From NCBI GenBank assembly GCA_037045265.1, contig JBAOHV010000016.1, forward strand, positions 496,001-560,000: a stretch of 64,000 bases of DNA, read 5' to 3'. Below are positions 45,400 to 53,555 of the stretch, in pieces (the first letter of the stretch is position 1; each line of letters opens with the position of its first letter). The DNA comes from JBAOHV01 sp037045265. Its GTDB lineage: Bacteria > Actinomycetota > Acidimicrobiia > Acidimicrobiales > Microtrichaceae. A program made the position numbers and the translations under genes. The notes under the pieces were generated by a model. The model was not told the DNA's origin, did not search any database, and saw nothing but the letters and a program-made list of their open reading frames with translations.

Positions 45400-46770
45400 T
45401 TATGGTGTATCCTGACTAACGTCTATCCAACCTTCGATTCGATAATTCTCATCTTTACTTGACAACTGTATCAAGTCGCCAGAATAAATATCCACGATGT
45501 TGATTAACGTTCCGGGATTATCTACTTCTGAAACATGTAAGGTATAAGCAAGTTCTGTGCCGTCTGGTGACCAATAGGGTCCTCCCCAACCTGGGTCAAT
45601 ACACAGATCAATTAACTGCTTATCTACTACATCCAGGAGGGTAAGTGTTGAGTTTGTGTCTTCACCAATGGTAGAGTTTTTATGGGCAAAGGCTAAAAAC
45701 CTGTTATTGGGTGACCAACTCATAGTAAAGCCCCCCCCTTGAATCTTATAGAGTTGTTCGCCATCCCGGCTAAATACCCAGACTGCATTATCTTCGCCCC
45801 ATTGATGTCCACTAATAGCCACGTATTGACCATCGGCTGACCAATAAGGATATCCCAGATAAGAATCATCAAGGTTTGGCCCAAGATCAATCGTCCACAG
45901 GGTATTACCGGTGTTTACGTCTTTCACCCGGTACTCGTCCGGTGGACAATACTGACAGGGATAGATCATCAATTCCAGGAAGGGATCGTATGAAACTGAG
46001 GTATGATACCGTTCCAAAGCATCACCAATTCCTTCCAGTTCGATGGCTATCGTTTCCTGTCTATCCTCAAATGGATACCACACAAGCCAACGATAAAGTT
46101 CATCATAGTTTGTCAGAGCCACCACAAGTTGTTCTTCGTTTATCCAGTGTACTTGACTGCTAGGAGAAAATTCCACCGCATCAAACTGATTTTGAATAAT
46201 CGGTCCCATCAGGGTTGTATCAATGATTGTGATTTCCAGAGACCAAAGATCGCCATTCCTTTCAAGTGTGTAATAGGCAAAGGCATCTCGGTCGGGCGAG
46301 GTGTCAAACAAATACCCATCCGTTGGCAAGAAGAACATCGGCTCGCCTAGTCCATTTGATCCCAAAATGGCATCCGTTCTTAATTCCCCCCAATTACCAA
46401 ACATGATCAACCCAGCCGCCAATTCTGTTTCACTGTTGACCTCTACTGCATCTAAGTCACATCTTTGTTCAACTGGCAGTGTGGAAAAAGATGATGCTGG
46501 TGTCGGGGTAGATAATGGGGTCGGCGAGGGAGGAATTGTTGACATTGGTGATGGTTGGGTTGTTGTTATAGTTCTGGGTGTGGCGGTGTTGTCCGCCTGG
46601 ATTGTCGCAGTTGTAGTAGGCATCGGTGTATTCGTCACGACCATGCCAGGGGTTGCCGGAGTAACCGTTAGCATTTGCTCCGGCGCACAAGCGGCCAACC
46701 ATAGGAGTATAGCCGCTATTAACCCCACCAAGTCTAGGCTAAAAAACAAATGAATATGACCATGCTTCAT
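45400..46770 (-). CDS. Lipoprotein with Thr/Pro linker and beta-propeller, partner of tip 3
   Basis: The protein has 456 residues. LIAAILLWLAACAPEQMLTV is a signal peptide with lipobox LAAC (Cys28). Residues 35-95 are a Thr/Pro-rich linker. The C-terminal domain has repeated WD40/TolB-like blades (YPYWSADGQYVAISGHQWGE, FTMSWSPNNRFLAFAHKNST, GPYWSPDGTELAYTLHVSEV). It follows tip 3 by 118 bases on the same strand. It shares architecture, though not close sequence, with the lipoproteins behind tips 2 and 4. I read it as an immunity-like surface protein. A free-standing propeller lipoprotein, common in Chloroflexi, is the alternative. Confidence 0.65.
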   Translation of the reverse strand: MKHGHIHLFFSLDLVGLIAAILLWLAACAPEQMLTVTPATPGMVVTNTPMPTTTATIQADNTATPRTITTTQPSPMSTIPPSPTPLSTPTPASSFSTLPVEQRCDLDAVEVNSETELAAGLIMFGNWGELRTDAILGSNGLGEPMFFLPTDGYLFDTSPDRDAFAYYTLERNGDLWSLEITIIDTTLMGPIIQNQFDAVEFSPSSQVHWINEEQLVVALTNYDELYRWLVWYPFEDRQETIAIELEGIGDALERYHTSVSYDPFLELMIYPCQYCPPDEYRVKDVNTGNTLWTIDLGPNLDDSYLGYPYWSADGQYVAISGHQWGEDNAVWVFSRDGEQLYKIQGGGFTMSWSPNNRFLAFAHKNSTIGEDTNSTLTLLDVVDKQLIDLCIDPGWGGPYWSPDGTELAYTLHVSEVDNPGTLINIVDIYSGDLIQLSSKDENYRIEGWIDVSQDTP

Positions 46771-46888
46771 AACATACTCCTTGCCAATACAACCCGTGAA
46801 TTAGTCGCATGATTGTTCACCGGTCAAACAGCCGAATTGCCCAATAGTCATAACCATATATCCGTTACCACCACGGATCTCAGATATA

Positions 46889-48038
46889 TTAACTAGTAAT
46901 CCATACTTTGCTGTAGTTCCATCCGGGACCCTCTGCTAATCCAGTGTTTGTCCACCCATTATCATAAAGCATCGAATAGTTGCCATATGTAAAAGGGACA
47001 GGCATATATACATCTTCACCTGGATATTTGGGTAAACCACTGCGCCAGTTGCTCATTAGTTCTTCTTGGGTTGGGCTGTCCGACAACAGTGGTTGATCCA
47101 GTATCATGCGAGCATATTGCCCCATAAAATCAAGAATGCCAGGGAGATTAGCATGAAGAAACTTGGCATCCTTGTTGTACCAACCCTGATGTGCTCCCAG
47201 GAATAACCAGAGTTGGTGGCCGTCGCAAACCCCATCTGCCCCACACCAAAAATAGAATTGACGGGCCATTGCCTCTAAAGCTTTTAAGAAATCTTCCCCG
47301 CTCATGGGGGATCTTTCTTCTTTGTATAGCCAGCCAAATTCATAAAAACCTAACAATGCAAGCACTTCTTCATTAGTCGGTGGGCGTCCCAATAACTCTT
47401 CTAATTCATGATAAACATCATACGCCTCTTGAACCTGCCCATATTTACCGGGAGGGTATACGGTTGTGTCGCAAGGATTAACAGGATTGCAGGATGGTGG
47501 TGGCGGATTGTTTTGACAATTACCCTCTGGATCGCAGATTCCATGTCCCGATGGGTCCACCAGACGGAGAGGATTTCCAAGCACATAGCTATAGCGGTTG
47601 TATGCTTGTGGGTTGGTGGGGTCGGGGACGATAGTATCGGCACTGGCAAAGCTGGCGAATCGAGGGTACATAGAATCTCGCCTGCATGTAGATCAATCCT
47701 ACGCTGTTGTTGTGCTTATGACCTGTAAAACCAGTGTCCGTCAGTTCGCTGGGGGGTGGGGTGCTGGGATAACGATAGCCGCCGTAGGGCAGGAAGTAGG
47801 CGGTGGACATGATCACCCCCGCCGTCGTCACCATCAGGGTGGTACTGCCTAAATGATCCAGCAGGAAATAGAACAGCCCATTGTTGCCCTGTTCCGGGTC
47901 ACCGGTAATGCGGGTGGCGATGGCCTGCCCGGCCAGGTGGTAGGTACTGCGCTTGATGGTGCGTAAATGCCCAACTGGTGGCGCGGTGGGGACACCGGCC
48001 ACAGCGGATCTTATGGTGAGACAGGAACACCTCACCAC
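46889..48038 (-). pseudogene. Rhs tip 3: core fragment plus unknown C-terminal domain, one frameshift
   Basis: The upstream frame reads TIKRSTYHLAGQAIATRITG, NNGLFYFLLDHLGSTTLMVT and FLPYGGYRYPSTPPPSELTD up to ARFYVPSI. A shift near 47,664 leads to FASADTIVPDPTNPQAYNRY and VLGNPLRLVDPSGHGICDPE. The variable tip (about 190 residues) includes YGQVQEAYDVYHELEELLGR, FYFWCGADGVCDGHQLWLFL and GWTNTGLAEGPGWNYSKVWI. I recognise no toxin family; the Cys pair and His/Trp-rich centre are the notable features. Upstream of 47,960 the sequence leaves the Rhs core and enters a repeated 65-base element. Confidence 0.65.
47714..47934 (-). repeat. Rhs core repeat block, copy 3
   Basis: This 221-base copy lies within tip 3. 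Identity with copy 2 extends upstream to 47,960, where copy 3 switches to a different repeated element carrying the 20-base ACAGGAACACCTCACCACAG word. Confidence 0.85.
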
Positions 48039-48040
48039 AG
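48021..48040. repeat. 20-bp repeat, copy c
   Basis: Same 20-base word, at the upstream end of tip 3. Here TGGTGAG-N10-CTCACCA gives a 7-bp stem around the word. It marks a boundary between the tip 4 lipoprotein gene and tip 3. Confidence 0.75.
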
Positions 48041-48056
48041 CAAGAAGGCAACTGAC

Positions 48057-49382
48057 CTATTCACCACAAGAAAAAGCCCAGGCTTCACTTCGCATCATCA
48101 ATACAACATGGTGCAAATCAGGCGCTATCCCGATACCTATCAAATTAGCGTTTAAATACGCCGCCACGTTAGCATCAGTTCGCCCTTGGTCATTTTCACC
48201 CAAGAAATTGGGCATTTGCCTGATGATCTCTATAGGTATCTTATAAACAAATGATCTGCCCAGTGCATATATCTCCCCGCCTGTGGCACTAAGTTCAATG
48301 ATAACAAAATCTTGCAACGTGTTACTCCAATCAATAAAGAAAGGAGGGATTACCTCAAACGCCTCTATTTGTTGCGGTGGATTTTGGGAAACATCAAGGG
48401 AATAAACAGTCAATGGCTGATTAAGTAATGATTCATCAAGATCAATATCTTTATATGACAACACTATTTTGTGAGCAGGTGAAAAAACCAACCAGATAGG
48501 GATCGGGGCTATCTGACGAGAACAAATTAGGTGACATATCCGTATCCCAAGAACTAAAAACAGTTTGGGGTGCATCTATTCCCGTTAAATTCACTACCAA
48601 CCTTTGTATGGCATAACTCTCGCCACTGATATCATAAAGTGGATGAACTAACCACAACATTTCACTATCATCCGACCATTGCCAATTGATTGAAGCGGGT
48701 ACATAAGGAATAATATGAGTCACCGTTTCTTGGTTCACTAACCAAAAGCCTTGATATTCTTCAGGAGCATCTGTTACCTGTAATAGTTGCCACTCATTGT
48801 TTGGCGATACACCTACCACTTCTACAGGATAATAATCTTCAAGGTATGGTATTTGCAGTGGCTGTTGGTCTGTTATTGAGCGTTCCGTGAACACATCACC
48901 CTTAAAATCCCAAGTCAACCCTTTTAACTGTGTCCACTGATAATGAATGTCAAAGGCGCGGGTGTCAAAATTGGGTCTATCTGACCATATCAAGAAAGCA
49001 ATCTTGTTCTCATCTTCAAAAAAATAATCCATAAAACCGTATGCCATATCATTCGTCTCTTCTCGTATATTGATATAGGCTGGTACCTGGTCACAAACCA
49101 TGGGTGACGTAGAACCTGTTTGAACAACCGTAGGAGTGGCTACAACGGTAGGTATTACGGTTATCGTAGGAGACAGCGTCCCTATTGCTGTAACTCATTG
49201 GTTCACGGGTGGGCGTAGCCACTGACGTTGATTCAGCATCGGCGGCGGCTATTTTGGTTGGTTCCACCGCTAATAAGGTAAGCAGTAGGTAGCATCGTTT
49301 CTGCTGTAGGGGTAGAAACTTCAGGTGTACAGCCCACTAAAAATACTACGAGCAACAGACAGAATAACTGTACGTATCTCAT
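48057..49382 (-). pseudogene. Lipoprotein partner of tip 4, broken by frameshifts
   Basis: The start MRYVQLFCLLLVVFLVGCTP has lipobox LVGC (Cys18). Its ATG overlaps the tip 4 stop by four bases (49379-49382). Shifts within 49,150-49,330 interrupt the linker. The middle frame (48,451-49,101) reads MVCDQVPAYINIREETNDMA and LLQVTDAPEEYQGFWLVNQE. A further shift near 48,490 leads to LVFSPAHKIVLSYKDIDLDE and on to the stop at 48,057. The repaired protein would be about 430 residues with a propeller-like domain. Start/stop overlap with an M23 toxin tip strongly suggests a coupled toxin-immunity pair. Confidence 0.6.
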
Positions 49383-51997
49383 CTTATAATCTCCATATTT
49401 TTTCGTTCTTCTTCATCAAAATAACTGCCCGTGCCGTAGCGGAAGCCAACCATTGAAGTGGGTGTTTCATTTCCGTAATATTTGTCGACATTATCAACTG
49501 TTAACATAGCAGATAATTCCGGTGACATAAACAATAATGGATTATAGGCCCAATCTTGCCCAGACCCAGTAGTATCTTTCTGCCTAATGCTCAAATGAAC
49601 ATGGGGGGTTTCGTGTTCAGCAGAGACTGTGCCAATAACATCTCCCGCATTGACATCAGCACCTACCACCACAGAAGGATCTACATGACCATGGACAACA
49701 TAATATGTTTCATTACCGATAGTAACCATTATGACCACATGGGGGATAGCATCGCCATTGCCATTCTTGTCCACATACATAGCAACAACTTTCCCACTAA
49801 CTGCCGCATAAACAGTTGTTCCCGCGTCAGCACCAAAATCTAACCCTGTATGGATATTATGGGATTCACCGTAACATTGTTGATTGCAACCACCTTCGTT
49901 TGGGTTTTGTGAAAACCAATTTGCCCCAAAACCGCCCAACCAATCAATCTCATCAACCCCAGTCGCTGTGTCCTTGGCTATGGGTAAGTGTGTAATCAAA
50001 CTAGCAGGTGGTAGCGTTGGTGTTGTACCTGCTTGTGGTGTCGTAACAGGAGTACAATCGTCAAGGCAATTGACATCAATATGGCCCGTTGGGTCGGTTC
50101 GGTTGACGGGATTATTTCTCGCATAGCTGTACCTATTATAACTTTGTGGGTCAGTAGGCTTGGGTATAATTGAATCGGGAGTTAGAAAGCGGTTCGTGTT
50201 TGGGACGTAGTAACGGGCGTTCATGTAGATCAAGCCAACGCTGTCGTTGTGCTTATGACCTGTAAAACCGGTGTCCGTCAGTTCGCTGGGGGGTGGGGTG
50301 CTGGGATAACGATAGCCCCCATAGGGCAGGAAGTAGGCGGTGGACATGATCACCCCCGCCGTCGTCACCTTCCAGGCGGCATACCCCTGGCCTTCACCTT
50401 TATCAAGCAAAGTGATGAGTTCCCGCTCGCGGCCGCAGACCCACAAATACGTGCTCCATTCTGGCAACACCGGCACGGCCAGACAGCGGTTCAGCATGGG
50501 GTAGAACATGGGGGGAATGGGTTGGGTGCCATCGTCCAACAGGTAGAAGGGCTGGTCAGGGTTCATCTCCTTCAGGCTCGCCTGTTTATGCAGAAGAATC
50601 CAATCTACCCAACCACAGGGGAGCGTCTTCTGTAGGCGCACATGCCGCTTCATGCCATCCAGGATAATGGTATGTCCATCCACATAATGGTACTTACCCC
50701 CACCCACCAGAGCCGCCCAATTGGCTTTGACCGATTGTTTGGCCCTGACCATCTCCAGATAGACCAACGACTTCTCCCCATCATCAATGGTCAGGACTGG
50801 AGCCAGCACCGAGAGCTTGTCGGCCAGGGATAGCCGTTTATTGTTGTCTTGTTTCACGCGAATGGTCTTGAGCAGGACCTGTTCGTTTTGCCCCCGCTCA
50901 CCTGGTGGTTGTAACTGATCACCCCGGACGCTGGTCATCTCGGTCTGATACCCCATCTGTTGTAACCACCCGGCGATAGGGTTTTCGCTTAGGACTCGTT
51001 GGACGCGCCAGTGAACCAGCGGGGGAATGGCGAGTGTTTGTTGGATGGCTCTGAGAATATCGCTCACGCGCAAGGCCGGGCCGTGAGGAGTAAGGATGGA
51101 AGTGAGTTGGGTGAGAGCCTGGTGCAGAGTTGGCTCTTGTTCTGTTGGGATATCCGCCGGTCGCGGCCGCAACTGGTCATCGCCGGGACTGCAACTGTAG
51201 CCATATTCGACCAGCAGTTCAGCGAAGAGGGTCTGTAGTTCCGGCCCGATGTCAGTGATGTAGTAACGCCGCCCATACGCCCCCAACAGTAACTGCTCCC
51301 GCAGGTAAGCCGCCGGACAAACCAACCCTTCCATCCGCGCCAGATAAGCACCCCCCATCCGCCGCGCCTGGACGAGATCCGGCGTGGCCTGACGCACATA
51401 CCACACTTCCGCACTTCGGCTCTCGATCTGCCACTCTAGTTGAGTCACCAGAGCATCCACTTGCGTGGCAATGGCCTTCTGCTGACCATCGGGTAGTTGG
51501 CCGAGCATCTTCTTGTGCCGTTCCTGAGCAACGCGGTTCCAGACGATGGCTCCCGCCACCTCATAACAAGGGGCGCCGAAACTCAAACGCACTTGTTCGA
51601 GTTCATCCCGGATAAGCTCCTGGCTGATGGGGGCAAACTGGGGGCGGTAGGAACCCCGGGCGGTGAAGGGCACATAGGGTGGGGCCAGTTCGACCTCTTC
51701 GCCGTAGCCGATATGAGCACAGGCTTTCTCGGTGACATCGGTCAGGGTCTTGAAGGCGGCTTCGTTGGGGATGCCGTCGGGGTACATGACGACGGCTACC
51801 ACTTCCAGGGCCAGATTGCTGGGCAGGTACGTTTTGTCGCCGACCTCGAGGAGTGGAATGGCTTGCAGGCTATCCACAATGGCCTGGCGTTTGCCGTCTT
51901 TGCTGGCGAGGTAGGTGTGTTTCTCACCGGTGATAGAGAGGGTAAAGGTGTTTGCGGCCGCGTCACGGGCCAGAAAGGTAACAGGGGGTGTAGTCAT
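49379..51997 (-). CDS. In-frame fusion: plasmid-type hypothetical protein (N-terminal) to Rhs tip 4 with M23-type domain
   Basis: From ATG 51997 about 543 residues form an unrecognised protein (MTTPPVTFLARDAAANTFTL; later VHWRVQRVLSENPIAGWLQQ and STYLWVCGRERELITLLDKG). Its gene holds several GCGGCCGC sites. At 50,369 the frame passes without a stop into Rhs core (TTAGVIMSTAYFLPYGG), then ARYYVPNTNRFLTPDSIIPK and RYSYARNNPVNRTDPTGHID. The tip has NIHTGLDFGADAGTTVYAAV, VVHGHVDPSVVVGADV and TPHVHLSIRQK, an M23 peptidase pattern with H-x3-D and H-x-H. The natural C-terminus of the first protein and the N-terminal body of the Rhs are both missing. It is either a real recombinant or an assembly join. 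Confidence 0.7.
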   Translation of the reverse strand: MTTPPVTFLARDAAANTFTLSITGEKHTYLASKDGKRQAIVDSLQAIPLLEVGDKTYLPSNLALEVVAVVMYPDGIPNEAAFKTLTDVTEKACAHIGYGEEVELAPPYVPFTARGSYRPQFAPISQELIRDELEQVRLSFGAPCYEVAGAIVWNRVAQERHKKMLGQLPDGQQKAIATQVDALVTQLEWQIESRSAEVWYVRQATPDLVQARRMGGAYLARMEGLVCPAAYLREQLLLGAYGRRYYITDIGPELQTLFAELLVEYGYSCSPGDDQLRPRPADIPTEQEPTLHQALTQLTSILTPHGPALRVSDILRAIQQTLAIPPLVHWRVQRVLSENPIAGWLQQMGYQTEMTSVRGDQLQPPGERGQNEQVLLKTIRVKQDNNKRLSLADKLSVLAPVLTIDDGEKSLVYLEMVRAKQSVKANWAALVGGGKYHYVDGHTIILDGMKRHVRLQKTLPCGWVDWILLHKQASLKEMNPDQPFYLLDDGTQPIPPMFYPMLNRCLAVPVLPEWSTYLWVCGRERELITLLDKGEGQGYAAWKVTTAGVIMSTAYFLPYGGYRYPSTPPPSELTDTGFTGHKHNDSVGLIYMNARYYVPNTNRFLTPDSIIPKPTDPQSYNRYSYARNNPVNRTDPTGHIDVNCLDDCTPVTTPQAGTTPTLPPASLITHLPIAKDTATGVDEIDWLGGFGANWFSQNPNEGGCNQQCYGESHNIHTGLDFGADAGTTVYAAVSGKVVAMYVDKNGNGDAIPHVVIMVTIGNETYYVVHGHVDPSVVVGADVNAGDVIGTVSAEHETPHVHLSIRQKDTTGSGQDWAYNPLLFMSPELSAMLTVDNVDKYYGNETPTSMVGFRYGTGSYFDEEERKNMEIIR
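50251..50369 (-). repeat. Rhs core repeat block, copy 4 (truncated)
   Basis: Only 119 bases of the block are present. At 50,369, after the codons for TTAGVIMST read on the minus strand, the sequence changes to a plasmid-type gene with no loss of frame. The break marks a recombination or assembly join. Confidence 0.85.
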
Positions 51998-52213
51998 GGC
52001 AGGCTCCGGGTGAAGGGTGGCTGACAGGCATTGAGACAGCACTTCCTTGTTCGTTGGCAGAGGGTGTAGCTCTGGTCGTCATTAACCACCGATGAAGGGA
52101 ACACGGATTTTTTTCGTGTTTCTTTTTAGCCTACGGCGCAGCGAAGCCTACGGTGGCTCTTTATTTGTAGAGAATGATCTGAGCCAAACGAGGCCGCGTT
52201 GTGCATCATGCGG

Positions 52214-52921
52214 TTAAGCCGGGTCGAATCCCAGTGCTCTCTCCTTCAGTGACACAAAACGATTCCCTCCCACAATAAGATGGTCTAGCAAGGGAATATC
52301 AAACAGCTTACCCGCCTGCACGATTTCACGGGTAACCTGGATGTCTTCCGGGGATGGTGATGGATCGGTCGAAGGGTGGTTATGAGCCAGGATGATCGCG
52401 GCCGCAGCATGAGCAATAGCCGGTCGAAAGATTTCGGCAACGCGGACCACGCTGGTGTTGAGGCTACCTTTGTAAATCGCCTGCGTTTTCAGCACCCGGT
52501 TGCGAGTATCCAAGAGCACCACCCACAACTCTTCCTGCACCAAATCACGCATCTTGGGCATGAGCAACGCGGCCGCGTCTGAAGGGCTACCGATACGAGG
52601 CCGGTCTTCGAGCAGGGGCATCTGCAAGCGGCGGCCCAGTTCCACCACCGCCATGAGCCGGGCTGATTGGGCCTGACCAATACCGGCAATTTGCTGCAAC
52701 TCTGCTTCGCTGGAACGAGCCAACTGGTGGATCGATCCCAAACGCAGTAACAGCGTCTCGGCCAGGTCAAGGGAGTCACGGCCGCCGAGGGCCAGGGCCA
52801 GGAGTTCAAGATTACTCAAAGCCTGAACCCCGACCTGAGATAGGCGGTAGAGGGGTTGGACTTCATCCGGCATGTCGCGTAGGCGGCGACGGGGTTCGAT
52901 GAATGAGGTTTGCGTCCACAT
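52214..52921 (-). CDS. radC: RadC family JAB/MPN protein
   Basis: The protein has 235 residues. A helix-hairpin-helix region (LQQIAGIGQAQSARLMAVVE) precedes the JAMM metal site: ILAHNHPSTDPSPSPEDIQV, with His180, His182 and Asp193. RadC proteins are common on plasmids, phages and integrative elements; their biochemical role is unsettled, and a DNA-repair role is not proven. Two GCGGCCGC sites lie in the gene. It begins three bases from the preceding small gene and is in the same direction. Confidence 0.9.
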   Translation of the reverse strand: MWTQTSFIEPRRRLRDMPDEVQPLYRLSQVGVQALSNLELLALALGGRDSLDLAETLLLRLGSIHQLARSSEAELQQIAGIGQAQSARLMAVVELGRRLQMPLLEDRPRIGSPSDAAALLMPKMRDLVQEELWVVLLDTRNRVLKTQAIYKGSLNTSVVRVAEIFRPAIAHAAAAIILAHNHPSTDPSPSPEDIQVTREIVQAGKLFDIPLLDHLIVGGNRFVSLKERALGFDPA

Positions 52922-52924
52922 GGT

Positions 52925-53227
52925 TTAACTCCGTAACTTGTCCCAGAACGCTGGGTCGTGGGGGAAGGAATCTTTATTGCGGGAGAACCGTTCGACGTAT
53001 TGGTCGGTTATTTTTGGTTGGGGTATCCCTCGGGCGGTTAAGGCTTCCAAGTAGCGGGGGGCGTCGAGGTCTTCTTCCAGATAGGCAAATTGCCCCTCAA
53101 TGTAAGAGTACGGCGTAATCTGAGCTTCAATGCCCAAAGCGGCAATGTCGGTCAGAGGAACCTTGAGCCAGCCGTGGCCGGGATCGTTTACAAACGTCAG
53201 GTGGGTGCTGAAGGGATGGGTAAGCAT
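52925..53227 (-). CDS. Small plasmid-type hypothetical protein
   Basis: The protein has 100 residues. DPGHGWLKVPLTDIAALGIE, then ITPYSYIEGQFAYLEEDLDA is a pattern I associate with short proteins of unknown function on broad-range plasmids and phages. It is soluble, with no signal. It lies between radC (three bases away) and the GCGGCCGC repeat array, which occupies its upstream region and may hold its promoter. Confidence 0.65.
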   Translation of the reverse strand: MLTHPFSTHLTFVNDPGHGWLKVPLTDIAALGIEAQITPYSYIEGQFAYLEEDLDAPRYLEALTARGIPQPKITDQYVERFSRNKDSFPHDPAFWDKLRS

Positions 53228-53265
53228 GGGGTTACATCCTGTATTGGGGTATGGTGGGTCTAATT

Positions 53266-53548
53266 GCGGCCGCGTCTGGCCGTTTTCGGTTGTTATGGGA
53301 AAAGGGAGAAACGCGGCCGCGTGGGGACTGTGCTTCGTTAGAGGAACAAGGAGAATGCGGCCGCGTTGGGCGTCTGTATCGTTAGAGGAATAGAGGGAAA
53401 TGCGGCCGCATTGGGTCGTATTCGGTTATGGGTGAAGATAGGGGATATGCGGCCGCGTAGGGGTTTTGTTTCGTTAGAAGAACAGAGGCGAATGCGGCCG
53501 CATTAAGGCGTTTTCGGCTTTGAGTAAAAAAGGGTGAAACGCGGCCGC
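53266..53548. repeat. Seven-unit array of GCGGCCGC-headed 44-47 bp repeats
   Basis: GCGGCCGC occurs at 53266, 53313, 53357, 53402, 53449, 53494 and 53541, spaced 47, 44, 45, 47, 45 and 47 bases. The spacers are related: units 2, 3 and 5 share TCGTTAGA(G/A)GAA(C/T)A(G/A)(A)G, and units 1, 4 and 6 share TTCGG(T/C)T then a GGGTGAA- or GGGAAAA-like stretch. The array fills the 328 bases between two minus-strand genes, with no gene on it. Uniform spacing of about four and a half helical turns, with palindromes, suits a protein-binding array: partition site, replication iterons or a transcriptional boundary. Confidence 0.85.
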
Positions 53549-53555
53549 GTTGGGG

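Noticed and set aside
42251..48040. Integron attC sites at the tip borders
   Set aside because: No integron-type integrase and no GTTRRRY/RYYYAAC core sites are seen. The hairpins are short and the elements lie upstream of fragments of coding core.
52043..52213. Group II intron or insertion-sequence end upstream of the 51,997 gene
   Set aside because: Only an imperfect AGCCTACGG direct repeat is seen. No domain V-like stem, transposase or inverted terminal repeats.
53130..53393. 87-codon plus-strand frame across the repeat array
   Set aside because: It mirrors the small gene at 52925 and runs into the GCGGCCGC repeats. No coding pattern.
53266..53548. CRISPR-like array
   Set aside because: The spacing is regular, but the parts between the octamers are themselves related, not unique spacers. 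The shared word is only eight bases and palindromic. No cas gene is present.
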